A model generated the notes under the pieces. That model was given only the letters and a program-made list of their open reading frames with translations. It made no database searches and was not told where the DNA came from. This document shows positions 8,778-16,543 of a DNA stretch of 64,000 nucleotides, piece by piece. Position 1 is the first letter of the stretch; each line of letters opens with the position of its first letter. Position numbers and translations under genes: made by a program. Source of the DNA: Grimontia indica (GTDB lineage: Bacteria; Pseudomonadota; Gammaproteobacteria; Enterobacterales; Vibrionaceae); assembly GCF_000333895.2 (NCBI RefSeq), contig NZ_ANFM02000016.1, positions 124,001 to 188,000 on the forward strand, given 5' to 3'.

Positions 8778-9611
8778 TTATAAAACTGAGAGTTGCTCGT
8801 TACTGATATCCGTCACCAGCATCTTGCCGGGTGCATGGGTAATGGCGATGGGCGGCTTAGCATTAATAATGGCCAACTGTGGCGTTACACCACATGCCCA
8901 GAAAACGGGGATTTCACCATCCTTAATAGGTACTGCATCACCAAAATCCGGGTTGGAGAGATCTTTGATGCCAATGTCGGCGGGGTTTCCTATATGTACT
9001 GGCGCACCATGGGATTTCGGATAGCGGGAAGTGATTTGAATGGCGCGAATAGCGTCTGCTGGTTTAAACGGGCGCATAGTAACCACCATGTTACCACTGA
9101 AATACTGGCTTGGTGTCGTCGCCAAGTTGGTGCGGTACATTGATACATTCGATTGGCAATCAATATTACGAAGAGACAGGCCAGCACGAATCAAAGCATC
9201 TTCAAACGAGAAAGAACAACCCAAGACAAAAGTCACCATGTCATGCCACCAAAGATCTTTAATGTCATGAGTTTTCTCAGCCAATTCACCGTTTCGGAAG
9301 ATATGGTATTCAGGTACATCGGTGCGAATATCGATATCCTTGCCAAGCAAATCAATCATTGGTTCACCCGGGCTGGATACTGATAACAGAGGACAAGGAA
9401 CGGGGTTCTTCTGACAAAATACAAGAAAGTCGTCCGCCCAGTCTTTGGGAAGAATGACAAGGTTTCCCTGTGCGATGCCAGGGGCAAATCCACTTGTCGA
9501 ACCAATAAACTTGCCGTCACGTGTCAGATTTCTTAATTCACGTGCCTGTGTCAGGGCTGCTTCGTAGTGATTGGATGAAAGAGGGGCTTCTTGTCCTGCA
9601 AGTTGACTCAT
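8778..9611 (-). CDS. DUF1445 putative hydro-lyase
   Basis: A 277-residue protein of the DUF1445/YcsI family, related to D-glutamate cyclase. Marker segments are [35 protein letters not shown], the conserved [10 protein letters not shown] and [12 protein letters not shown] near the C-terminus. Family members are often next to pxp/kip genes, as in the Bacillus ycsI-kip region. A relative reversibly converts D-glutamate to 5-oxo-D-proline, so this gene may supply or recycle the pxp substrate. It is probably the first gene of the operon, with the 51-base gap to dctP short enough for co-transcription. Confidence 0.85.
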   Translation of the reverse strand: MSQLAGQEAPLSSNHYEAALTQARELRNLTRDGKFIGSTSGFAPGIAQGNLVILPKDWADDFLVFCQKNPVPCPLLSVSSPGEPMIDLLGKDIDIRTDVPEYHIFRNGELAEKTHDIKDLWWHDMVTFVLGCSFSFEDALIRAGLSLRNIDCQSNVSMYRTNLATTPSQYFSGNMVVTMRPFKPADAIRAIQITSRYPKSHGAPVHIGNPADIGIKDLSNPDFGDAVPIKDGEIPVFWACGVTPQLAIINAKPPIAITHAPGKMLVTDISNEQLSVL

Positions 9612-10010
9612 GGCTTTCCTTGGCCTCGTTGGTTGAATGTCTTGTTAACTAAATGTTGCAGTCTGATGTCATTTCGTCCAATTATAGTTTTTTACCTTTT
9701 CTGATAAATAATTTTTATGCCCTGATACGCTGACAACTTTGTCAGCCAACTTTCTTTCCCTGTTCAGTTTGTGAGACATCCTTTCAACTCACGGGTACTA
9801 AGTGATTGATACGCCGTAATCATCATGAATTAGCTCGATTTGTCTCGGGTTTGTATAAGGTTAAACACCTGACAATGCATAGAATTTCAGACGAGTTACC
9901 GTTCAAGAAAAGCATCGGACACAACGCAATAATCACACCCACACCGCACGAAATTTCCTGCAGGCGTCACAGAGCACGGGAAGAAAGTGTGATGTGTGGA
10001 GGAGGTATCT
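9612..10010. other. Divergent promoter region
   Basis: About 400 bases between two divergent genes. It must hold the promoters of the minus-strand 5-oxoproline operon and of the DUF2235 gene. I see no RNA gene, repeat or convincing operator in it. Confidence 0.5.
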
Positions 10011-11123
10011 ATGGCTGACAAGGATCAGGACGCTGTAACAAGCGAACAGGGAGAGGCTTCTGGCGAGAAGTTGATTGTTCTTTTCGATGGCACCTGGAAT
10101 GACCCTCAGGATCAGACCAACGTTTTCCTGATGTCTCAATGCATCAAACCCACGGATGACAAAGGAAACAGGCAGCGCTTTTTCTATGATCCGGGTGTTG
10201 GCACATCGCCGTTTACCCGCTTTCTCGGTGGGACAACAGGATGGGGTCTGACGAAGAACCTGATGCAGGGTTATGGATGGCTAGCCAAGCACTATCATCA
10301 GAATGAGCAGATTTGGATCTTTGGTTTTAGCCGAGGGGCTTATACCGCAAGGAGTCTGGCGGGGCTCATCCGAAAATGTGGTGTATTGAGAACAGCGACG
10401 CCTGATTTGTTAGAGCAAGCAAAAACGCTCTATCGCAATAAGGCACTCTCGCCCAATTCCAAAGAGTGTATTGCCTTTCGAAAAGCCTATTGTGACGAGC
10501 CTAAGGTGCATTTTCTTGGAATATGGGACACTGTCGGTGCGCTGGGTGTGCCGGGCACTGTGCTTTCCGAGCGAGGCATATTCAAATGGCACGACACCAA
10601 ACTCTCCCGAAGTGTACTCAATGCTTTTCATGCAGTGGCGTTGGATGAACACCGTGCTGCTTACGACACTGCATTGTGGACGCTTCCAGTCGGTTCAGAA
10701 GAAACCCGTGACCCTAAAAAGGTGGAGCAGCGCTGGTTTATCGGTGCGCATGCCAACGTCGGTGGCGGCTATAAAAACGACGAATTAAAGCAAATTCCGT
10801 TCAAGTGGATGGCAGAAAAAGCGCAGGACAAGGGGTTGGTATTAGATCTTTCCCGCGTGGTATTCGATCAGGATGCATGGAAAACATCTCCCAGAGATTC
10901 CTATGAAGAATTCTTGAAAGGGCTTTATGGGATGTTTCGTCGATTCAGAGGTAAAGGCGACGATCAGGGCCGCTTTTACCGCGCCTATGCTGGCAATAAA
11001 CCTGATGAGCTGAAAGCAGTGAATGTCAGTGTTGATGAGTCCGTATGGAAGAAATGGAAAGCGGAGGGCTACAGGCCGAAGACATTGGTGAAAGCGGAGC
11101 AATCCCCGCCTAGTCAACCTTGA
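10011..11123 (+). CDS. DUF2235 alpha/beta hydrolase, Tle1-like
   Basis: 370 residues. The ATG at 10011 follows GGAGGAGG and is preferred to an in-frame GTG at 9996. The DUF2235 markers are present: LIVLFDGTWNDP near residue 22, FYDPGVGTSP, the nucleophile elbow GFSRGAYTARSLAG with Ser107, FLGIWDTVGALG and GAHANVGGGY. The family includes Tle1 phospholipase effectors of type VI secretion, but also many proteins of unknown role. There is no signal peptide and no VgrG, PAAR or immunity lipoprotein nearby, so the effector label is not justified here. The last 14 bases overlap the convergent LysR gene. Confidence 0.88.
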   Translation: MADKDQDAVTSEQGEASGEKLIVLFDGTWNDPQDQTNVFLMSQCIKPTDDKGNRQRFFYDPGVGTSPFTRFLGGTTGWGLTKNLMQGYGWLAKHYHQNEQIWIFGFSRGAYTARSLAGLIRKCGVLRTATPDLLEQAKTLYRNKALSPNSKECIAFRKAYCDEPKVHFLGIWDTVGALGVPGTVLSERGIFKWHDTKLSRSVLNAFHAVALDEHRAAYDTALWTLPVGSEETRDPKKVEQRWFIGAHANVGGGYKNDELKQIPFKWMAEKAQDKGLVLDLSRVVFDQDAWKTSPRDSYEEFLKGLYGMFRRFRGKGDDQGRFYRAYAGNKPDELKAVNVSVDESVWKKWKAEGYRPKTLVKAEQSPPSQP

Positions 11124-12006
11124 TGCTGTGCATCGCCGCCACTTCCACCGCCAGTTTTGCTGCTTCTTCCGCCGCGCCATTCATTGGGGCATGTAGATAA
11201 GAAGCGGTGAAGCCGAGCGGAGACGGCACCCATCCGCAATCAACAAGTAGCAGATTTCCCGTTTCAATTTCAGGAGCGGCAATGACAGTCGGTAGGGTCG
11301 CCAGACCCAATCCGTCTCTGGTCATCCGCAAACAGGCAGAAAGAGAACTGGAGGTAAAGAAGCGGGCGTTGGCGGCGTCAGCCTGAGCAAACTGTTCTTT
11401 AATTTCGCCAAAGGGCTGAGTATTTCTTGCGTAAGTAATGATGGGGAAGTCGGCCAATTCAGCCAAATTCATTGTGTAATTGGAAAGCCCCAACGACGGG
11501 CTTCCCACCCATACCAGCGGATAGCGGCAAAGCGGCATATTTTGGACGGAAGGCTCCGAAATCGGTCCCATCAGGAAAGCCAAATCTAGCGTTCTATCCA
11601 ATAAGTCATGACGGAGGTTCGACGTTACATCCACCGTGATGTCGATATCCAGCCGCGGAAACTTATCGTTAAAGCTCCGAAGAAACTCCGTCAGCCAGGT
11701 GTGCACGACGGTTTCAGAAATCCCCAGCCTCAAGGTTCCCGTAAACAGTGCATTGTTTTCAGCCCGCTTTTGAAATTGTTCCGCCGTAAGTAGCATTTTC
11801 TCAGCGTAGGGCAGCAGTTCGCGGCCTTTGGCGGTCAGGGTAATGGGCGAGGCTTCGCGGTCAAACAGAATAACGCCCAACTCTTTTTCCAGACTTGCAA
11901 TGCGCGACGAGATGGCAGGCTGGGTTGTGAACTGTTGTTCAGCGGCTTTGCGAAAACTGCGAAGGGTGGCGACGAGTACAAAGGTTTCAATGCGTTTCAG
12001 GTTCAT
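11110..12006 (-). CDS. LysR family transcriptional regulator
   Basis: 298 residues when started at MNLKRIETFVLVATLRSFRKAAE (ATG at 12006), the standard LysR N-terminus; the frame runs further but the extra residues are not family-like. The winged helix (residues 2-60) contains TQPAISSRIASLEKELGVILFDR. The effector domain follows. It is divergent from the small DUF6506 gene 148 bases away, its most likely target. Its end overlaps the DUF2235 gene tail by 14 bases. Confidence 0.9.
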   Translation of the reverse strand: MNLKRIETFVLVATLRSFRKAAEQQFTTQPAISSRIASLEKELGVILFDREASPITLTAKGRELLPYAEKMLLTAEQFQKRAENNALFTGTLRLGISETVVHTWLTEFLRSFNDKFPRLDIDITVDVTSNLRHDLLDRTLDLAFLMGPISEPSVQNMPLCRYPLVWVGSPSLGLSNYTMNLAELADFPIITYARNTQPFGEIKEQFAQADAANARFFTSSSLSACLRMTRDGLGLATLPTVIAAPEIETGNLLLVDCGWVPSPLGFTASYLHAPMNGAAEEAAKLAVEVAAMHSIKVD

Positions 12007-12153
12007 GAGGAGCTCTACAAACTGCGTGTATCTGAAAAGATAGAGCAAAACCCAAAGGATTCAATTGCGTGGATAATTTCTGGGAAGTTGGGACTAAGAT
12101 GTTAGGGTCAACAGTCTCTCTCTTACAAATCACTTTAGCTAAAAGGATTCAAC

Positions 12154-12447
12154 ATGATCTCTCACTACGGCTTTATCATCAAAGCGCCGGATTACCAGCA
12201 ACACGAACATCAGTCTGTTATCGAGTCTCCATTGTTCAGAACGGAAATACTGGGTGTCAGCACCGATGAAGAAGCGATAGATGCAGCAACAAGGCTGATC
12301 GCCAATGGTGCACAGGTCATAGAGCTTTGTGGTGGATTTGGGGCGGAAAGTGCAGAAAAGATCATCGCTGCGCTTGGCAGCGATGTTCCTATCGGGTTTG
12401 TAAACTTCAGCGAACAGGAGCTGAAAAAGCTGGGGGAAAATGCCTAG
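12154..12447 (+). CDS. DUF6506-like small protein
   Basis: A 97-residue soluble protein starting at an ATG preceded by AAAGGA. The pattern HYGFIIKAPDY, DEEAIDAATRLIANGAQVIELCGGFG and IGFVNFSEQEL fits a small alpha/beta domain annotated DUF6506. The Gly-rich ELCGGFGAES turn could bind a phosphate, but no catalytic role is known. It is divergent from the LysR gene and likely controlled by it. Its stop abuts the stop of the convergent gene on the other strand. Confidence 0.7.
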   Translation: MISHYGFIIKAPDYQQHEHQSVIESPLFRTEILGVSTDEEAIDAATRLIANGAQVIELCGGFGAESAEKIIAALGSDVPIGFVNFSEQELKKLGENA

Positions 12448-12906
12448 TTAGCTTTCAGGGTTCTGTTCCGCACTGATCTCGGCATAGGTGTGTAGTAATT
12501 CTGTCAGGGTATTCACCCAGCCAAACACATCTTTCGGCGCGCTTTTCAGCAGCTTCTCAACTTCTTCACAATGCGTTTCCAACGTTATGGCTTGCTCCAA
12601 ACGAAAAGAGATGGCGTAGAAATGCCAAAGGAGCAATCGCGTCATTCTTTCGCTGTTCTGCTTTGCGTGTTCTGAATCATCAAAAGCTTGCTGGGTTTCA
12701 TTCAGTGCGATTGCAGTCATTCGCAACATGGCATCAAGACGTGCTGACAACAATCGTTCTTCACTGTCTATTTCTTCCTGATCAAATGTGAAGATTTCAG
12801 TCATCACATCTTCTGGCACCATGCGGCCAATCATTCGGGCGCTGAATTCTTCCAGTTCATGGCGTGGCATGGTGACAAGGCATTCGAATGTGTAGTCACG
12901 AGACAT
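12448..12906 (-). CDS. Hypothetical acidic helical protein
   Basis: A 152-residue protein, almost entirely predicted helical and acidic, with the segment MPRHELEEFSARMIGRMVPEDVM and Gln/Glu-rich stretches. No signal peptide, membrane segment or known motif. Codon use and length support a real gene. I do not recognise the family. Confidence 0.65.
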   Translation of the reverse strand: MSRDYTFECLVTMPRHELEEFSARMIGRMVPEDVMTEIFTFDQEEIDSEERLLSARLDAMLRMTAIALNETQQAFDDSEHAKQNSERMTRLLLWHFYAISFRLEQAITLETHCEEVEKLLKSAPKDVFGWVNTLTELLHTYAEISAEQNPES

Positions 12907-12945
12907 AAGGGCACTCTAATTCATTACAAATTTTCAGGCCCGTAT

Positions 12946-13038
12946 TCTATACCCAAACAACCTCAAGATGCTCGCATTGAGCCCCTCCCTCAGGGCTAAT
13001 TGACGGGTGGCGAGTCCTGCAGGTTGTTTGGGTATAGA
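12946..13038. repeat. Dispersed palindromic element, short form
   Basis: Terminal inverted repeats of 18 bp, TCTATACCCAAACAACCT at 12946-12963 and its exact complement at 13021-13038, enclose a 57-base core that itself folds (GCCC and GGGC around CTCCCTCA, inside CTCGC and GCGAG). The same ends recur at 31259-31278 and at 46276-46541, so this is a family member and not a chance hairpin. Confidence 0.85.
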
Positions 13039-13904
13039 GAGCAAACACAAATGAATCCCGGAGCAACGAAAAAAGTTGGGGTGTCAGGCATTGCTGACAT
13101 GCGGGATGAAAAAATGCTTTGGAGTCCATTGACGTTTCACTTCGATTCCTCAAATTAATGATCTTCCTTCCAATATTGATATAACTGTTAGCTTTTTAAA
13201 GACGAAGATGTCCCTCACTACTTTTCATTCTTCGTTTTATTAGTATCCGTTAAACTAGAATCTTTAATTGAAGTGATTGAATTTACTCGCGGCAACATGG
13301 TGAAGTTAGACATATCTTGATATTGACATCATTTATGACAGCAACCGCTTTCTTGTGTTTAAAATGTCTGTTTAAATGTATCTCAATGGATTATGGGTTA
13401 AGAGTTTCATACATTATTCTGCGAGTTTTTATCTTGTATGTTCGAAATTTATTATTGGAAACCTTATTTGATATATGGAAATTGATTCATATGTATAAGC
13501 CATGTGTCTCTAAAATGATACATTGATAACGGTATGAAACCACTTGATACGAAGTGATATGGATGTAAACTTGCTTGCTTATGGAAAAATAACCTTACAA
13601 ACATATGGTTAGATGATTTTATTGTAATTACTCCCAAAAAGGAGACATTTTTTTCAAACGCTTCTGGCGCAAAGCTGATATGTTTTCTATTAATTATTAA
13701 TCGTTGATTTGGTTTGTTTTGGCGATTTTCTATCAAGTTAATTTCATATAAACGATTAGATTTATCACTCTTCTAAGAACAAAAAATATAGAGAGGAGAA
13801 AAGGTCTGTGTGTCAATTTTAATTACCAAAAATCACAGATCTTTAAGTCAACAACAAGATTGAAAGTATTCTTGGCACTAATAGGACATTGGGTTGGTGG
13901 GAGA
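13039..13904. other. AT-rich region without a convincing gene
   Basis: About 860 bases of AT-rich sequence upstream of the EAL gene. Short open frames at 13317-13526 (plus) and 13464-13736 (minus) overlap each other, lack ribosome sites and have no family-like composition. I treat them as chance frames. Base composition differs from the flanks, which may mean old foreign DNA or a decayed gene. Confidence 0.5.
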
Positions 13905-15122
13905 GTGAAAAATACTAAACATGTTGCAGTCATAGATGACTCTGAGTCCGTGTTGTTGTTGATTCAAAAAATGCTTAGCTGCTTGGGTTATGAAAAAGTC
14001 AGCTGTTTTTCATGCCCGCAAACAGCATTAGATGAAATAAACATCGGAAAGACACATTATGACGTGGTCTTTACTAATTTGGGGATGCCAGATATTGATG
14101 GTATGTGCGTTATCCGTGAATTGGGGAAGATGAACTTCCGAGGTGCGGTATGCATTATTTCTGATTTGGAAAACCGTGTTACCGAATTGGCTGCGGAAAT
14201 CGCTAAGCTTCAGTGGGTCTATCTACTGGGTAGCATTTCAAAGCCAATCACCCTTGATGCCTTGGAAAAGACACTGAACAAACTGCCAAAGCCGCATGAA
14301 ATGCAGTTTCAACAAAATTCTGCAATGGCGCGTGAAGCTCTGATCAAATACCTGATCAATGGCAGTGTGGTGCCTTATTACCAGCCGAAAGTGAATCCCG
14401 TCACTCGTTGTGTAGAAAGTGTTGAGGTATTAGCACGCATTCTGGACGCTGACAGTGGAGGGGTGATTTTACCTGGAAGCTTTCTGTCTACGGCAGTGCA
14501 GCATGACTTAGTCGACTTACTGACAACGACGATTGCGGAGAAAACAGCCTCTGACATGGAAACATTGTCGGCGATTTTCGGGCAGGATGTGACTGTTAGC
14601 ATCAACTTATCTGCGGAGCAGTTGGATGATCTGAGTATTCCCAACCGTTTGGGTGCGCTGTTTAAAGAAAAGAATGTATTACGACAGCGAATAACATTGG
14701 AAATCACCGAAGAGTCGGCGTTGAATTCTCCGGAACAACTGGAGTCCTTGAATCGTTTACGGATGCAGGGTTTCGGTGTTTCGCTTGATGATTTTGGGAC
14801 GGGTTTTGCCAACTTCCGGCATCTTCGTCACTTACCTTTTACAGAAGTGAAGGTTGATCGCTCCCTGATAAGCAAGATCCACACGGATCACTTTGGTCAG
14901 GCTATCGTCCGTTCTTTGGCGGATTTCTCACTGGAATCCGAATGCAAAGTGGTTGCGGAAGGCGTGGAGTTGGATGAGGAGTTGGCATATCTGACATCCC
15001 ACTACCCAAACATGCTGATACAGGGCTTTCTTATCTGTCATCCCAAGCCCATAGAGGAGTTGGAAGCTTGGTATGTAAAGTGGGAAGCGCAGTGTGAACT
15101 TAGCGATAAAGTGAAGTCCTAG
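13905..15122 (+). CDS. EAL phosphodiesterase with degenerate receiver domain
   Basis: 405 residues from the GTG at 13905 (MKNTKHVAVIDDSESV); a TTG at 13860 is also in frame. The N-terminal receiver domain (about 1-125) keeps the acidic pair IDD and the Lys of SISKPIT, but the phosphorylation site reads FTNLGMPDIDG, with Asn58 where Asp is expected. The C-terminal EAL domain hydrolyses cyclic di-GMP and looks active: EVLAR, INLSAEQ, LEITEES, SLDDFGTGF, VKVDRS, VAEGVE and IQGFLICHP are all present. Unlike canonical response regulators it has no adjacent kinase. It probably lowers cyclic di-GMP without phospho-control, or through another partner. Confidence 0.92.
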   Translation: MKNTKHVAVIDDSESVLLLIQKMLSCLGYEKVSCFSCPQTALDEINIGKTHYDVVFTNLGMPDIDGMCVIRELGKMNFRGAVCIISDLENRVTELAAEIAKLQWVYLLGSISKPITLDALEKTLNKLPKPHEMQFQQNSAMAREALIKYLINGSVVPYYQPKVNPVTRCVESVEVLARILDADSGGVILPGSFLSTAVQHDLVDLLTTTIAEKTASDMETLSAIFGQDVTVSINLSAEQLDDLSIPNRLGALFKEKNVLRQRITLEITEESALNSPEQLESLNRLRMQGFGVSLDDFGTGFANFRHLRHLPFTEVKVDRSLISKIHTDHFGQAIVRSLADFSLESECKVVAEGVELDEELAYLTSHYPNMLIQGFLICHPKPIEELEAWYVKWEAQCELSDKVKS

Positions 15123-15145
15123 CCTAGGTGGAAAGTTCACCTAGG
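15123..15145. terminator. Hairpin between convergent genes
   Basis: CCTAGGTG (15123-15130) pairs with CACCTAGG (15138-15145) around a 7-base loop, directly after the EAL stop codon. No T-run follows on either strand, so an intrinsic terminator role is only possible. Confidence 0.4.
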
Positions 15146-15157
15146 GTAGGTGAACGC

Positions 15158-15451
15158 TCAATTCCTTCTCACACTGTGCACAATTTGTTCTGACTTTAAA
15201 TGAGCACTTCGGGTTTTAATCACACTGATTTCTTCCGGACTTAATCCAAAATCCTTAAGGAGGTAGTCCGGATAGTCAGTGAGTGAATCGCGAAGTTTTT
15301 CCCGTTGATGTTTGAGCCTAAGTGCCTGATACCTAGCCATCACGCTCTCGACCAATTTCCATATCATTCGGCTTAATTCAATATGCGTCTCTTTATTCTG
15401 CTCAAAAGGCGCGACCAACAAAGTATGACTTTTCTTTTCTGAAATCTTCAT
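15158..15451 (-). CDS. DUF1127 (YjiS-like) small protein
   Basis: A 97-residue basic protein. The C-terminal half carries the DUF1127 pattern, LKHQREKLRDSLTDYPDYLL followed by KDFGLSPEEI. Short DUF1127 proteins bind RNA or modulate phosphate and stress responses in alphaproteobacteria; the function in Vibrionaceae is unknown. It is divergent from a GcvA-like LysR gene 122 bases away, a frequent pairing that suggests LysR control. Confidence 0.82.
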   Translation of the reverse strand: MKISEKKSHTLLVAPFEQNKETHIELSRMIWKLVESVMARYQALRLKHQREKLRDSLTDYPDYLLKDFGLSPEEISVIKTRSAHLKSEQIVHSVRRN

Positions 15452-15573
15452 TTGTCTTTCCTCCGGTTTTATCTCTGTTGACCAAGATATGCTTAAGTTG
15501 AAACCAATCTTGGGCTACTATTTCTGCTACAACAAACGAGGTTTCCTGTGTTATGGATAAGGAAAACTAAGTC

Positions 15574-16482
15574 ATGGAAGTTCGATTTCCCCCGTTGAAT
15601 GCGCTGAGAGCTTTTGAAAGTACAGCGCGACACCTCAGTATTAAGCAGGCTGCGAAAGAGCTGCATGTCACGCCAGCCGCCGTTAGTCAGCAAATTAAAA
15701 CACTGGAAAGCTATCTAGAGGTTGAGTTGTTTGAGCGCAAGGTGCGCTCAATTTCACTTACCGAAGTGGGTGAACAGCTTTATCCGTTTATGGAAGAAGG
15801 GTTCGCCAAACTCGAGGAGGGAATTCGGCAACTGCATCGGCATCGTCACAGCAACGAGCTGGTGGTAAGTGTGTCCCCCACATTTGCCGCAAAGTGGTTG
15901 CTGCCAAGATTAGGGAGTTTTTACCAGCAGTATCCGGCGTATCGTTTGCGGGTAGATGCCAGCGAATCTCTGGTGAATTTTAGACAGGATGGCGTTGATA
16001 TTGCGCTTCGCTATGGTGGTGGCAATTACACTGGCGTGCACTGTGAGGTGTTGATTCCGGAAGAAGTGGTGCCAGTTTGTAGTCCCGCGTTGCTGGAAGG
16101 CAAACATGCTTTGCGTTCACCAGAAGACCTGAAGCACCACATGTTATTACGCTCTGATTGGCAAACCACTCAGGCACAGGCTCCTTGCTGGGGAATGTGG
16201 TTGCGCGCGGCAGGTGTTGAGCATTCAGATGCCAATTCCGGTCATCAGTTTTCCAGCGAAGCACTCGCTATGCAGGCGGCGATAGAAGGGCAAGGCGTAG
16301 CGCTTACTTCCACTGCACTGGCGGACCTAGATGTGAAAGCAGGGCGTTTGGTGTATCCCTTTGGCCGTGAGCACAACCAGAAAGTGGCGTTTGGATACTA
16401 CTTTGTCTGCCCGGATTCTCACCTCAGGATTAAAAAGGTGCAGGCATTCCATAACTGGATAGTTTCAGAGCTCTCAGCCTGA
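15574..16482 (+). CDS. LysR regulator, GcvA-like
   Basis: A 302-residue regulator. The N-terminus PPLNALRAFESTARHLSIKQAAKELHVTPAAVSQQI is typical of the GcvA subgroup, and the effector domain includes ALRYGGGNYTGVHCEVL. The ATG has an AGGA about ten bases upstream. It is divergent from the DUF1127 gene, the probable target. It is not close to glycine-cleavage genes, so the name GcvA is not used. It ends at a bidirectional terminator shared with the RTX gene. Confidence 0.9.
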   Translation: MEVRFPPLNALRAFESTARHLSIKQAAKELHVTPAAVSQQIKTLESYLEVELFERKVRSISLTEVGEQLYPFMEEGFAKLEEGIRQLHRHRHSNELVVSVSPTFAAKWLLPRLGSFYQQYPAYRLRVDASESLVNFRQDGVDIALRYGGGNYTGVHCEVLIPEEVVPVCSPALLEGKHALRSPEDLKHHMLLRSDWQTTQAQAPCWGMWLRAAGVEHSDANSGHQFSSEALAMQAAIEGQGVALTSTALADLDVKAGRLVYPFGREHNQKVAFGYYFVCPDSHLRIKKVQAFHNWIVSELSA

Positions 16483-16503
16483 TATGAAAGCTCGAGACAT
16501 AAA

Positions 16504-16525
16504 AAACGGCCCCTTGGGGCCGTTT
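16504..16525. terminator. Bidirectional intrinsic terminator
   Basis: AAACGGCCCC (16504-16513) and GGGGCCGTTT (16516-16525) form a GC-rich stem with flanking A and T bases. It lies between the convergent LysR and RTX genes. Confidence 0.85.
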
Positions 16526-16543
16526 GGTTCCTAAAGCGATTTA

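Noticed and set aside
10011-11123. Type VI secretion effector island
   Set aside because: The DUF2235 gene is alone; no VgrG, Hcp, PAAR, adaptor or immunity gene is present in the window.
13317-13736. Two overlapping short frames in the AT-rich stretch before the EAL gene
   Set aside because: Opposite strands, no ribosome sites and no family-like composition; chance frames in AT-rich DNA.
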